10,701 nt of DNA from Conidiobolus incongruus B7586 (GCA_000697335.1 JNEM01013955.1:1-10701); one strand, 5' to 3'; positions 1-8,080 are shown, counted from the stretch's first letter. The notes: generated from the letters alone by a model not told the origin. A program made the numbers and translations.

Positions 1-127
1 AGAATAATATTACTTTAAATTTAAAATAATCAGAAATTTTTTAATTTCTGATTTTTCAAATATATTATTAATTTGAAATAAATATAAATATACAAAGTTA
101 ATAGAAGATTATATATTATTAAAATAT
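1..127 (+). repeat. Outer inverted repeat, left copy (truncated by the window edge)
   Basis: This stretch matches, in reverse complement, the segment at about 4242-4362. Shared landmarks in the same order are ATTTTTTAATTT, a TTGATTTTT-like block, ATATTATTA, TTTGAAATAAAT and a TTAATAG-like block before an AT run. The two copies enclose both mariner copies and the Tc1 copy. The segment AATGGGAAATTTTTT in the right copy resembles the mariner inner terminus near 1482-1500 (AATGGGAATTTTTTG), so the pair may be the ends of another, older mariner-like element into which the others jumped. Divergence between copies fits point-mutation decay. The left limit is unknown because the match begins at the window edge. 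Confidence 0.55.
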
Positions 128-142
128 ATATATATATATATA
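128..142. repeat. (TA)n microsatellite at the mariner copy 1 edge
   Basis: A run of alternating T and A lies between the outer repeat and the first mariner terminus. Tc1/mariner elements insert at TA and duplicate it, so such tracts are natural targets. A matching (TA)n tract at about 2647-2660 separates mariner copy 2 from the Tc1 copy. Confidence 0.7.
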
Positions 143-1320
143 ATAGTTTTTTTGATTAAAAAATTAACATTTTGAAATTAGTTATTTAATTTAATTACAT
201 TTAAACTAAATAGTAATTATCAAAAGTTTTTTATTTTAGTATTAGTAAAACTCAACCATAAGCCTTTTAAAATTATTTAAAATTTATAAGTTGTTTTTAA
301 TAATAAAGTATTATCTAAATCAACAATTTATTACTAAATTAATTACTTTAAAGCTAGGAAAAAAACTAGCTAAAACTTATAAAAATCTAAAAAACTAACT
401 TTAACTATTACTCTTTCAATTGTTAATAGAGTGGCAAAATATATTAAAAAGCACCTTTTTATTTCAGTTAGAAAACTATCTAACTACTTTAATATTAGTT
501 TTATAAGTATTTTATATATATTAAAGTTTAAACTCAAATTAATAAATAAAAATATAAAATAGGTACCTTATAATTTAACTAAAACATAAAAAAAATTTAG
601 AGTAGTTATTGCTAAATAAAACTTACTAAAATATTACTAGAAGTTTAAATTTTTATAACAAATAATTACAATTAATAAATCTTAGATTTTCATATATAAT
701 CCTTTATTAAAACACAAATCAAAATGCTAGATTAAGACAAATTAACCTTCTTTACAAATCCCTTTAAATAAGCATTTTGTTAATAAGCAAATATTAATTA
801 TTATAGTAGATTATAATAGTATATGCAACTTTTATTTAGTTCCTGAAGGAAAATCAATTAATAGTAAACTTTATATTGCTTTTTTAAATAAAAGTATCTT
901 TAATTAGTGTTCTTAATATAATTTAACAAAACCTATTATTTTGCATAATAATTATAAAATATATGAATCTAAAGTTGTAAAAAACTTTCTAATTAAAAAT
1001 AACTAGAAAAAACTACCACATCTAGTATATTCTTTAGATTATAACCTATATAATTATAATTGCTTTAGATAATTAAAAAACTAGCTTACAAGAAAGAAAA
1101 TTTTTATAAGAAAATTTAATTGGTTTGTAAAACATTAAATTTTAGACTTTAATAAAAAGAATTATTTTTTAGATATTAAATCTTTATTAAAAATTTAGCA
1201 AAAGGTTATTAATAATAAAAGAAACTATTAAATTTATATTATATATTTACTCTTATATATTATATATTAAAATATTTATTTATTTTGAATTGCAAAATAT
1301 TTTTATTATTAAAAATACAA
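143..1320 (+). mobile_element. Degenerate mariner-type DNA transposon, copy 1
   Basis: A dead Tc1/mariner-superfamily element. Its transposase would cut and paste the element at TA sites. The coding direction is plus, and many stops of the TAA and TAG type interrupt the frame. Recognisable pieces, in one frame, are PEGKSINSKLYIAFLNK (about 842-892), a LPH-x-VYSLDYNL block (about 1013-1048) and the C-terminal FNKKNYFLDIKSLLK (about 1149-1193). These fit mariner transposase patterns ILHDNA, SPDLxPxDY and KDYxxxIxxLxxRWxKC. The second catalytic Asp position (947-949) and the third (1052-1054) both read AAT (Asn), with exactly 34 codons between them, which is the mariner DD34D spacing. The left terminus lies at a (TA)n tract. 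The inner terminus is blurred because the match to copy 2 runs slightly past the apparent end. Confidence 0.8.
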
Positions 1321-1464
1321 AATAATAGATATTAATTTCTCTATCAATATTAGAACCTATAGATTTATAACTTATTTAAATATACATTTAGTTTTAATAA
1401 TTTAATTAATAATTTAATTAAATTTAACTTTATATATTATATTATAAATATAAAATATATATTA

Positions 1465-2646
1465 TTACTCTATATTTTAAATAATGGGAATTTTTTGTGA
1501 TTTAAAATAAATAAACATTTTAATATATATTATATAAAAATAAATATAAAATATAAATTTAATAGTTCCTTTTGTTATTGATACCTTTTTGTTATATTTT
1601 TAGCAAAGATCTAAAACCTAAAAAATAATTCTTTTTATTAAAGACTAAAATTTAATATTTTATAAACTAATTAAATTATCTTATAGAAATTTTCTTTCTT
1701 ATAAACTAGTTTTTTAATTACCTAAAACAATTATAATCACATAGGTTATAATCTAAAGAGTATACTAGATATTGTAGTTTTTTCTAGTTATTTTTAATTA
1801 GAAATTTTTTTTAACTTTAGATTTATGTATTTTATAATTATTAGGTAAAATAATAGGTTTTTTGAGATTATATTGAGAATACTAATTAGAAATACTTTTA
1901 TTTAAAAAAATAATATAAATTTTACTATTAATTAATTTTCCTTTAAGAATTAAATAAAAATAGCATATATTATTATAATCTATTATAATAATTTATATTT
2001 GCTTATTAACCAAATATTTATTTCAAAAGATTTATAAAGGAGGTTGATTTAGCTTAATTTAACATTTTGATATGTGTTTTAATAAAGGATTATATATAAA
2101 AATTTAAGATTTGTCAATTATAATTATTTATTATAAAAGTTTAGGTTTCTGGTAATATTTTAGTAAGTTTTGTTTAGTAATAACTACTCTAACTTTTTTT
2201 TAAGCTTTAGTTAAATTATAAGATATTTATTATATATTTTTATTTATTAATTTGAGTTTAAACTTTAATATATATAAAATACTTATAAAATTAATATTAA
2301 AATACTTAAATAGTTCTTTTACTAAAATAAATAGATGTTTTTTAATATTTTATTTTATTTTATTAACAATTAAAAGAATAATAATTGAAGTTGGTTTTTT
2401 AAACTTTTACAAGTTTTAGATAATTTTTCTTTTAGCTTTAAAATAATTTACCTAGCAATAAATTATTAATTTAGATAATATTTTATTACTAAAAACTACT
2501 TGTAAATTTTAAATAAGTTTAAAAGATTTATAGTTAAGTTTTACTAATATTAAAATAAAAAACTTTTAATGATTATTATTTGGTTTAAACATAATTAAAT
2601 TAAACAACTAATTTTAAAAAGTTAATTTTTTAATCAAAAAAACTAT
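1465..2646 (-). mobile_element. Degenerate mariner-type DNA transposon, copy 2 (inverted)
   Basis: This is the reverse complement of the element at 143-1320, over nearly its whole length and with many point differences. Read on the minus strand, the same transposase blocks recur. The third catalytic Asp codon is kept here as GAT (complement of 1736-1738, context NLCDYNCF), whereas copy 1 has AAT at the matching place. That is a G-to-A change of the kind RIP produces. The second catalytic position reads Asn in both copies. The outer end (about 2646) carries the same block as copy 1, AATAGTTTTTTTGATT, and abuts a (TA)n tract. The inner end (about 1482-1500) reads AATGGGAATTTTTTGTGATT and resembles the outer end, consistent with terminal inverted repeats. 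Stops of TAA and TAG type make it inactive. Confidence 0.8.
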
Positions 2647-2660
2647 TATATATATATATA

Positions 2661-2766
2661 TATTAGTTTACAAAAGTAAGTTATAAAATAAAAATCACTT
2701 ATATATTTACTTATAACTTAATTAATTCTTAACTAAATCAATTTAAATTAAAGTATATAATTAGAG
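2661..2766 (+). repeat. Tc1 left terminal inverted repeat
   Basis: About 105 bp matching the complement of 4137-4239. The strongest anchors are AAAAGTAAGTTATAAAAT near the tip and TTAATTCTTAA...TTTAAATTAAA further in. The mismatches at the tip (TATTAGTTTAC against CACTAGCCTAT) are nearly all C/T differences, which fits RIP-like decay of an original CACTAG-type end. Confidence 0.75.
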
Positions 2767-4136
2767 TATATTACCTGATTATAATAGGTTATATTTAATT
2801 ATATTTAATATATTATTGGTTAATATATTAAATCTTAAATTTTAAATAGGGTAGGTTATAAATTTATAGGTTTAAGAGTTAAAAGGGTATATAAAATAAT
2901 AATTACTTAAATTTTTTTTTCTTTTATTCAATTATATATATATATTTATATTATTATTGTAAATTATTATTTTAAATAATATTAGTATTAAAATACTTAA
3001 ATCCCTCTTTAAAAAGATTTACTTATATATTAATTAACTTTATAGTAAAGGTAAATTAACTTGTGAGATTGCTGGAATTACTAGTGTTAGTTAGTTTACT
3101 ATAATTAAAGCTATTAAAAATTATAATAAAGATATATCTAAACCTTAACTTAAGTATATTAAAATTATAAATAAATATAATAAAAGGTATATTTATAGGT
3201 TAGTTAATATAAATAAATGTAATATTACTATAGAAATATAGAAAAAATTATAAAACTATATAAGAATATTAGTTAGTACTAATACTACTATATATACTTT
3301 ATATTATAATAGATATCACTTGCACTTTAAGAAAAAACACCCCTAACTAAAAAAGTCCTATTATAAAGTTAAATAGGACTTTAAATGTTATTATTAAAAT
3401 TAAACTAAAATTAATTAGAGTAAAGTTATTTAGTTTAAAGAAACAAAAATATATTTTAGTAAATTTAATAGAAAAGCTAGATATTTTAAAAAAGACAAAA
3501 AATTACTTTATAACTATTATGTTATTATAACCTAAAAATATAATAGTAGGTTAATTATAGTTTAAAGATGTATATTATCTTCTAATATAAAATATTTTTA
3601 TAAAGTTAATAAGGGAATTAATATTGAGACATATTAAAATATTTTAGAAAATAAATTAAAAAAAACTATTGAATAATATAAGTTAAATAAATCAAATATT
3701 ATTTTCTAATAAGATAATACTTTTTGTTATACTGTTATTTCTATTACCAAGTAGTTTAAAAATAAAAAATAGTAGTTATAAAATAGTTTTTTTTAATCCT
3801 CTAACTTTAATCTAATTAAATATCTTTGGAATTAATTAAAAAAAGTAATTAAAGTTTTCCCACCAGCAAAAAATTTAAATAAGCTTTAAGAATATATTTA
3901 AGAAGCTTAGAATAAAATTAATCTTTCTTAATATAAAAAGTTAGTTGACTTTATATCTTATAAACTTAAGGAAGTTAGGAAAGCAAAAGGTAAATATACT
4001 AAGCTTTAATTTTCTTTTTATAACTAAAATATACAAATTTATAACTCATCTTAAGTAAAATTTAAACTTTAATATATCAACTAAAAGTTAATATAATTAG
4101 ATCAAATATATTTAATTATAAATAAATAATATAAGT

Positions 4137-4239
4137 TTATTATATATTTTAATTTAAATTAATTTAATTAAGAATTAACAGAGTTATTGATAATAATATA
4201 TATAATCATAATTTTATAACTTACTTTTATAGGCTAGTG
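4137..4239 (-). repeat. Tc1 right terminal inverted repeat
   Basis: The partner of 2661-2766. The outermost bases read CACTAGCC on the minus strand, followed by TATAAAAGTAAGTTATAAAA. A TA dinucleotide follows at 4240-4241, as expected for a Tc1 target-site duplication. A second diverged copy of this terminus, in the same orientation, lies at 4363-4463. Confidence 0.75.
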
Positions 4240-4241
4240 TA

Positions 4242-4362
4242 TATATTTTAAAAATATATAATATCCTATTAATTTTGTATATATTTATTTATTTCAAACT
4301 AATAATATGTTTAAAAAATCAAAAATTAAAAAATTTCCCATTACTTCAAATTTAAAATAATA
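4242..4362 (-). repeat. Outer inverted repeat, right copy
   Basis: The reverse-complement partner of the first 127 bases of the window. It lies exactly between two Tc1-type right ends (4137-4239 and 4363-4463). Its tip region reads GTAATGGGAAATTTTTT on the minus strand, which resembles the inner end of mariner copy 2. It is probably a terminus of an additional mariner-like element, but no transposase of its own can be read in the window. Confidence 0.55.
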
Positions 4363-4463
4363 ACTATATAGTTTAATATAGATTTATTTAAATTAGAATT
4401 GATTATGATATTAATAGAAGTATATATATCTTTAATTTTATGACTTATTTTTACAAGCTAATA
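4363..4463 (-). mobile_element. Solo Tc1-type right terminus (second copy)
   Basis: About 100 bp that align in the same orientation with the right end of the Tc1 copy at 4137-4239. The shared path is an AGAATT block, a GATATTAATA/GATAATAATA block, ATATAT, ATTTTATGACTTA against ATTTTATAACTTA, then CTAATA against CTAGTG. A TA follows at 4464-4465. No coding part is attached. The rest of this element is either lost or lies left of the window, on the far side of the nested insertions. Confidence 0.6.
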
Positions 4464-5269
4464 TATTAGTTATTCAATATTTTATCAAAAATACTATTAA
4501 TATAATATTAATTAATTAAAATTCTATAATATAATTAAATAATTATATATATTTTTATATTATAATATATATTGAATTATTATTGTTTTATAAATTTGAA
4601 TCTAATTATAAAATTTAATTTATATAAATAATAATCAGAATTATTAATAAAATATTATTCAAAACTAAATAATCAATATAATCAGAATTATAATACAAAT
4701 TCTATTTATTTAAATATCGATAAAAGTAAAAGATTTTGTTCATTCAATATTATATATTTTTGTTAATCATGAATTAATAAACACTTATACTTCATTATTA
4801 TTTATCGAATATTAATTTATATCACCACCAAATAATTATTCAATATCTTTACTATTATTAAACATTTATTATTATTGCTTATAGATATCATTTTAAATTG
4901 GAGATTATTATATTTTATAATAATTTAGACAAGAATTATTGATTTCTTGAAATAGTGAAAGATAGTTTAGTTCGTTAATACAAAATGTAAGATCCAAATA
5001 ATAGAGGATTTCAGTGTTAAGATAGTTACTCAGCTTGACATTTAATTTTTTTAATATTATAAATTTAATTTTGATATTAAATAATTAAAAAATATCATTT
5101 AAAATTATTTATTTCAGTTATATATATATACTACTCAATTTAATAATTGATAATAGGAAAATTATCATTGATTATTAAAAATTACATAAAATTATAATTT
5201 TATATAATATATTCTCAATTATATTTTCAATCTTAATCATTTTTTTATAACTTTTACAATATCAAAACT

Positions 5270-5347
5270 TTATCAGATTTTCAATTTAATAATATCCAAT
5301 TAAACACTTTGAATTTAATCAGATAAACCTCCTAGAATTTATCAGAT
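5270..5347. promoter_or_regulatory. Cluster of three ATCAGAT sites (candidate SRE-type sites)
   Basis: Three motifs lie within 78 bp: TTATCAGAT at 5270-5278, ATCAGATAA at 5318-5326 and TTATCAGAT at 5339-5347. ATCWGATAA is the element reported for SRE/SreA-type iron repressors in filamentous ascomycetes. The middle site matches it on the plus strand and the outer two match on the minus strand (ATCTGATAA). No gene is visible close by, so a target is unknown. The sites are about 1.2 kb beyond the 3' end of the GATA-factor gene. High AT content raises the chance of random matches. Confidence 0.35.
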
Positions 5348-6344
5348 TAATTTAAACCTTAATTATTTAAAATACTATAAATAAAATTCAAATTTATTAA
5401 TATAAAGTAAAAGTTATTGAAATTTAATAAATATGAATAATTAATAAAATACTTTAATATAATGTTATGAAATAATAATTATGATATATCAAAAAAATAT
5501 AAATTATTGATATAAATAATTGAATGTCATAATAACTAATTTATAGAACAATAAGAAATGGATCTCAATATAACTAAACCAGGTAAATAATAGGTAAATC
5601 AATATATTTTGTTATGAATCCTTAATTTACCCTGTCATGCTTTTGGACAAATATTGACATTATACCATTCTAATAATTGTTGCACATGGAATGAAACATA
5701 GATTACGTTATAGAGTTTTATAATTTGAATCAGTTCAAGTAAGTAATATATTTAAAAGTTCAATTATTATTACTAGAATAAGAGTAGGGAATTTAAAATA
5801 TTTTAAAATTAATATTATATTTGTTAATTGTTAATTATATTGTTTTTAATTAACTAAAAATCAACCAAATAGTTATAAAAAATTTCAATATTCATTTTTG
5901 AAGATTTTAATTTTTCTTTAAAAATATATATATATCATTAAAATTAATTTTAATATAAATAATTGTTGAATAATTATCCAATATTTTATATTTAATTAAT
6001 AATAAATTTAATTTAATAATAATTTTAAAATATTAACATTAGATATAATTATATCACAAAATTTAAGAAAATTTGGTCGGGCCATATAGAATCTATTTAA
6101 TAATAGTAATATGATTTTATTCTCAAAGTTAAATTAATTCAAACTAAATCAATTCAATAATAATCCATACTTATTAATTTAACAATTAAAACTGAAAAAA
6201 AATTGTGGTAATTATAAGATTGAAAAGTTTAAAGGTGTAAAATTTGCAAGTAATCATTTAAATTGAAATTAATTATATTAAATTCAATTATTTTTATTCA
6301 ATTATATGATGCACTCAATTCTTAGAAATAAAACTATTATTTTT

Positions 6345-6364
6345 ACCCTCCCCCCACACCTCCC
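6345..6364 (-). other. G-rich tract downstream of the GATA-factor gene
   Basis: The plus strand holds an isolated C-rich block beginning ACCCTCCCCCC and ending CCTCCC in otherwise AT-rich DNA. On the gene's strand this reads as GGG, GG, GGGGGG and GGG runs with short loops, about 145-160 nt after the stop codon. Such a run could form a G-quadruplex in the 3' UTR or in the DNA, or could act as a transcription pause site. The role is unproven. Confidence 0.4.
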
Positions 6365-6469
6365 TCAATAATTAAAATTTTAAACTTGATAATTTTCTAG
6401 AATTCCCTTTGAATAAAATAAAAACTTAAACTTAGCTATTAACCTAAATAGAATTAAAAATTATACTAA

Positions 6470-6475
6470 TTTATT
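6470..6475 (-). terminator. Candidate poly(A) signal AATAAA
   Basis: On the minus strand an AATAAA hexamer lies about 32 nt after the stop codon of the GATA-factor gene. Position and orientation fit a 3'-end processing signal. In DNA this AT-rich the hexamer occurs often by chance, so the call is tentative. Confidence 0.3.
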
Positions 6476-6506
6476 ACATTAAATACATTTACAAACGCGA
6501 AAGGTA

Positions 6507-7740
6507 CTAATACTGTCTATTCAACTTCTTATCAATTTCATTAATAACCCTAGTAGTATTACTCAACATCTGTTTTAACTCTTCCAATTGTTTCGTCAAT
6601 TCGTCCTTCTGCGTACTCAATTGCGTGGGGGAATTGTCATGATGGAGTGCTCGTTGTTCGAACCGTCGTAATCGCGCATCCAATTCCGATAAAGGTGGTA
6701 ATCGGGTAATAGTTGGAGGGGAAGATGAGGTGTGGGATAGAATGTTGGGGAATGACATAGTTGATGATGTTGTAGTAGCAATAGGTAATATTAAACTATT
6801 GGATTGAGAGTACGATGGAGATAGTATGTGAGAATGTCGTGAAGTATAATCCTATCAAAAAGAATCAAGTTAAATAATTATGATTGAGGAGATTGATTGA
6901 TAAGAAAAGATAAATTGTAGATAATACCTTATCTCTAGAGATAATCACCTTATCTTGATGTGATAAATTGGAAAAGTGTGGATTTGTCATGGGAAAATCG
7001 TAGTAATCGGTGCTGGTTGGTACAGAATTCGACGAGGTGGGATTTGAATGTTGCTGATGAATCGTACTGGCGAACGATTCTTTGTTGGGATCACTGTCAA
7101 TTTGAGATGTAATTTGGCGATTAGCATCTTTGTTCGGTGCGGACTGCGAATAAGAAGGGAAGGAGCTCTGATTCTTATGGCTCACTGGCCTATTACGACG
7201 CTTAATTAAACCTTCTTTCTTCAAATTCCGCGGTCTTTTCCGACCATTCAATTTCTCATACAGCCAGCAAGCATTGCACAACGTCTGTAAATCCTTGTCC
7301 TTGCGCCAAAGTGGCGTACTCGTCGCCCCGCAGTGCATACACTCCCTGGCCACCACATGCTGCAAATTCTGGTTGAGTGCTGGACACCCTGCACAACTCG
7401 CCTGACCTCCAGTACCGTTACACTGGCCATTTCCTGGGCAAGTCCCAGCATTTGGTAAATTCACCATTGCTTTAGGTTGTTCCCTACCACCCTTGGGGAA
7501 ACTGTTTGGTCTATGCTGCTTTCTGGTCTTCCAGTAAAGTGCGCAAGCGTTGCACAGTTCCCTACCGTCGGGACCCCTCCTCCACAGAGGGGTAGTGGTA
7601 GTACCACAGTTGGAGCAAATAGTCATCTGTATGGGTTTAGAATTCATTACTTCTCCACTTTTTGTCAGCTTATTGAATTTTTGAAAATTTTCATTACAAT
7701 TTGAAGGTTTAAAATTTATTAAAGAATTATTTTGATTCAT
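6507..7740 (-). CDS. Two-finger GATA iron-responsive repressor (SRE/SreA/Fep1/URBS1 family), two exons
   Basis: A nuclear DNA-binding repressor of siderophore and iron-uptake genes under iron excess, by family. The coding sequence joins 7740-6949 (or 7740-6928) to 6851-6507, giving 378 or 385 residues. In 378-residue numbering, finger 1 is C42-X2-C45-X17-C63-X2-C66 and finger 2 is C134-X2-C137-X17-C155-X2-C158. Between them C101, C107, C116 and C119 form C-X5-C-X8-C-X2-C, the block linked to iron or iron-sulfur sensing in this family. A basic tail (about 168-184, ending IKRRNR) can serve DNA binding and nuclear import. A long S/T/N/Q/P-rich linker follows, then coiled-coil helices at about 319-333 and 342-375, the region used for dimer or corepressor contacts in relatives. 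The ATG at 7740 has an in-frame TAA two codons upstream. Odd points: the near-invariant Gly after CNAC is Ala67 in finger 1 and Trp159 in finger 2, and the N-terminus before finger 1 is short. The gene is much richer in G and C than its surroundings. Confidence 0.93.
6852..6948 (-). other. Spliceosomal intron with two possible donors
   Basis: The exon 1 frame stays open for only 27 codons past the first donor and then stops. The exon 2 frame, open from an AG acceptor (TTTTTGATAG|GATTAT, exon starting at 6851), carries the coiled coil. A branch-site-like TTAAC lies about 18 nt before the acceptor. Two donors give phase-0 joining: AAG|GTGATT (intron 6948-6852, 97 nt) and AAG|GTATTA (intron 6927-6852, 76 nt). 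The second adds seven residues, VIISRDK. Neither donor has the usual G at position 5, so both are weak and RNA data are needed to choose. Confidence 0.8.
6898..6967. promoter_or_regulatory. Helically phased array of seven GATA sites across the exon/intron junction
   Basis: GATAA or TTATC cores are centred at 6901, 6911, 6922, 6931, 6942, 6952 and 6964. Spacings are 10, 11, 9, 11, 10 and 12 bp, a mean of 10.5 bp, so all seven cores would lie on about the same face of the helix. Orientation is mixed: the cores centred at 6931 and 6952 read TTATC on plus, the others GATAA. Positions 6929-6944 are a perfect palindrome, TTATCTCTAGAGATAA. Part of the array is a 21-nt tandem duplication beginning GATAAGGT on the minus strand, which also creates the two splice donors. 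The gene itself encodes a GATA-binding repressor, so feedback on its own transcription is the natural inference. Binding is not shown. Confidence 0.5.
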
Positions 7741-8080
7741 TAATTATTCACAATATATTAACATAGAGAGTACTCAATTATTCGAGTTTATTTCATTTAT
7801 AATTATTTTTTTAATCCTTTATTAAGTCATCTTTTAAATAATTTTGGACTACTATAACGATTTTGGGATTTTTTTGTATTTTCTCTATTTATTATCCAAT
7901 CATAATCTCTCAACTAATTCGTATGTGATCACTCGCATAATTCTCACTCATAATCCAATCACCTTTCGTGATAATTTGAATTCTTTCATTACTCGATTGG
8001 GATAACTTTTTTTCAAACTTAGATAATAACAAGATCTTACCTCTTTCTATCAACATATTCTGGGAATTTTAATAAATAAT
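7741..8080 (-). promoter_or_regulatory. 5' leader and proximal promoter with short upstream ORFs
   Basis: This is less AT-rich than the flanks beyond it. Reading the gene's strand, five very short ORFs start upstream of the main ATG: 7951-7910 (13 codons, MSENYASDHIRIS), 7903-7892 (MIG), 7830-7822 (MT), 7796-7788 (MK) and 7764-7744 (MLIYCE). If the transcript starts above 7951, the main ORF would be reached only after leaky scanning or reinitiation. A donor-like AGAG|GTAAGA near 8041 raises the chance of a 5' UTR intron that could remove some of them. No TATA box or start site can be fixed from sequence alone. Confidence 0.35.

Larger units (their letters stand above)
143..2646. repeat. 2.5 kb imperfect inverted repeat (two mariner copies, tail to tail)
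   Basis: The left arm (143 to about 1320) and right arm (about 1465 to 2646) are inverted copies, centred near 1390 with a spacer of about 150 bp that is almost pure A and T. Clear anchors are the outer blocks AATAGTTTTTTTGATTAAAA on both sides, and TCTTTAGATTATAACCTAT (1031-1049) against its complement at about 1741-1759. The arms differ at many positions, so a perfect cruciform is not expected. The arrangement is most simply two insertions of the same family in opposite orientation, later mutated. Confidence 0.8.
2661..4239 (+). mobile_element. Degenerate Tc1-type DNA transposon
   Basis: A near full-length but dead Tc1-like element of about 1.58 kb with terminal inverted repeats and TA at both outer edges (2659-2660 and 4240-4241). 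The transposase frame runs plus, about 2980-4010, and is broken by many TAA/TAG stops at places where Gln or Trp codons are expected. Legible pieces include an N-terminal helix-turn-helix zone (about 3000-3130), a block FYKVNKGINIET (about 3597-3632), the catalytic DNT-x-CYT block with Asp at 3713-3715, NLIKYLWN (about 3809-3832), FPPAKNL (about 3858-3878) and LKEVRKAKGKYTKL (about 3965-4006). The third catalytic residue, expected Glu, reads AAA (Lys) at 3818-3820. It lies 34 codons after the Asp, which is the Tc1 DD34E spacing. The Glu-to-Lys change is G-to-A. The first catalytic Asp is not legible (FKET at about 3438). Confidence 0.88.
4464..6469. other. AT-rich stretch with no gene seen
   Basis: No reading frame of useful length, splice pattern, transposase fragment or RNA gene is visible on either strand. 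CA and TG dinucleotides are common here, unlike in the transposon zone to the left, so the DNA seems AT-rich by long-term drift rather than by RIP. A short stretch near 5550-5760 is less AT-rich and includes ATGGATCTCAATATAACTAA followed by CCAGGTAAAT. It might be a decayed exon or non-coding transcript, but nothing identifies it. The ATCAGAT cluster at 5270-5347 and the C-rich block at 6345-6364 are listed separately. Confidence 0.6.

Noticed and set aside
143-2646. One large palindromic element with 1.2 kb terminal inverted repeats
   Set aside because: Each arm alone carries the mariner DD34D region and C-terminus, so two separate insertions explain it better.
4730-4870. Possible RNA gene in a less uniform AT-rich stretch
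   Set aside because: No cloverleaf, tRNA box or conserved rRNA words could be found on either strand.
6507-6758. The coiled-coil frame as a separate 83-residue gene
   Set aside because: Its frame stays open upstream to the acceptor at 6851 and joins exon 1 in phase, so it is the last exon of the GATA-factor gene.
6865-6927. Reading exon 1 through to its own stop as a 291-residue protein
   Set aside because: The tail past the second donor is AT-rich and without features, while splicing to 6851 adds the coiled coil typical of the family. An intron-retained form cannot be excluded but is not the main call.
7248-7451. Open frame of 67 codons on the minus strand
   Set aside because: It overlaps the GATA-factor coding region in another frame and covers the cysteine block and finger 2 by composition only; no protein family is recognisable.
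7477-7704. Open frame of 75 codons on the plus strand
   Set aside because: It is antisense to finger 1 of the GATA factor, ends in AT-rich sequence and shows no family features.
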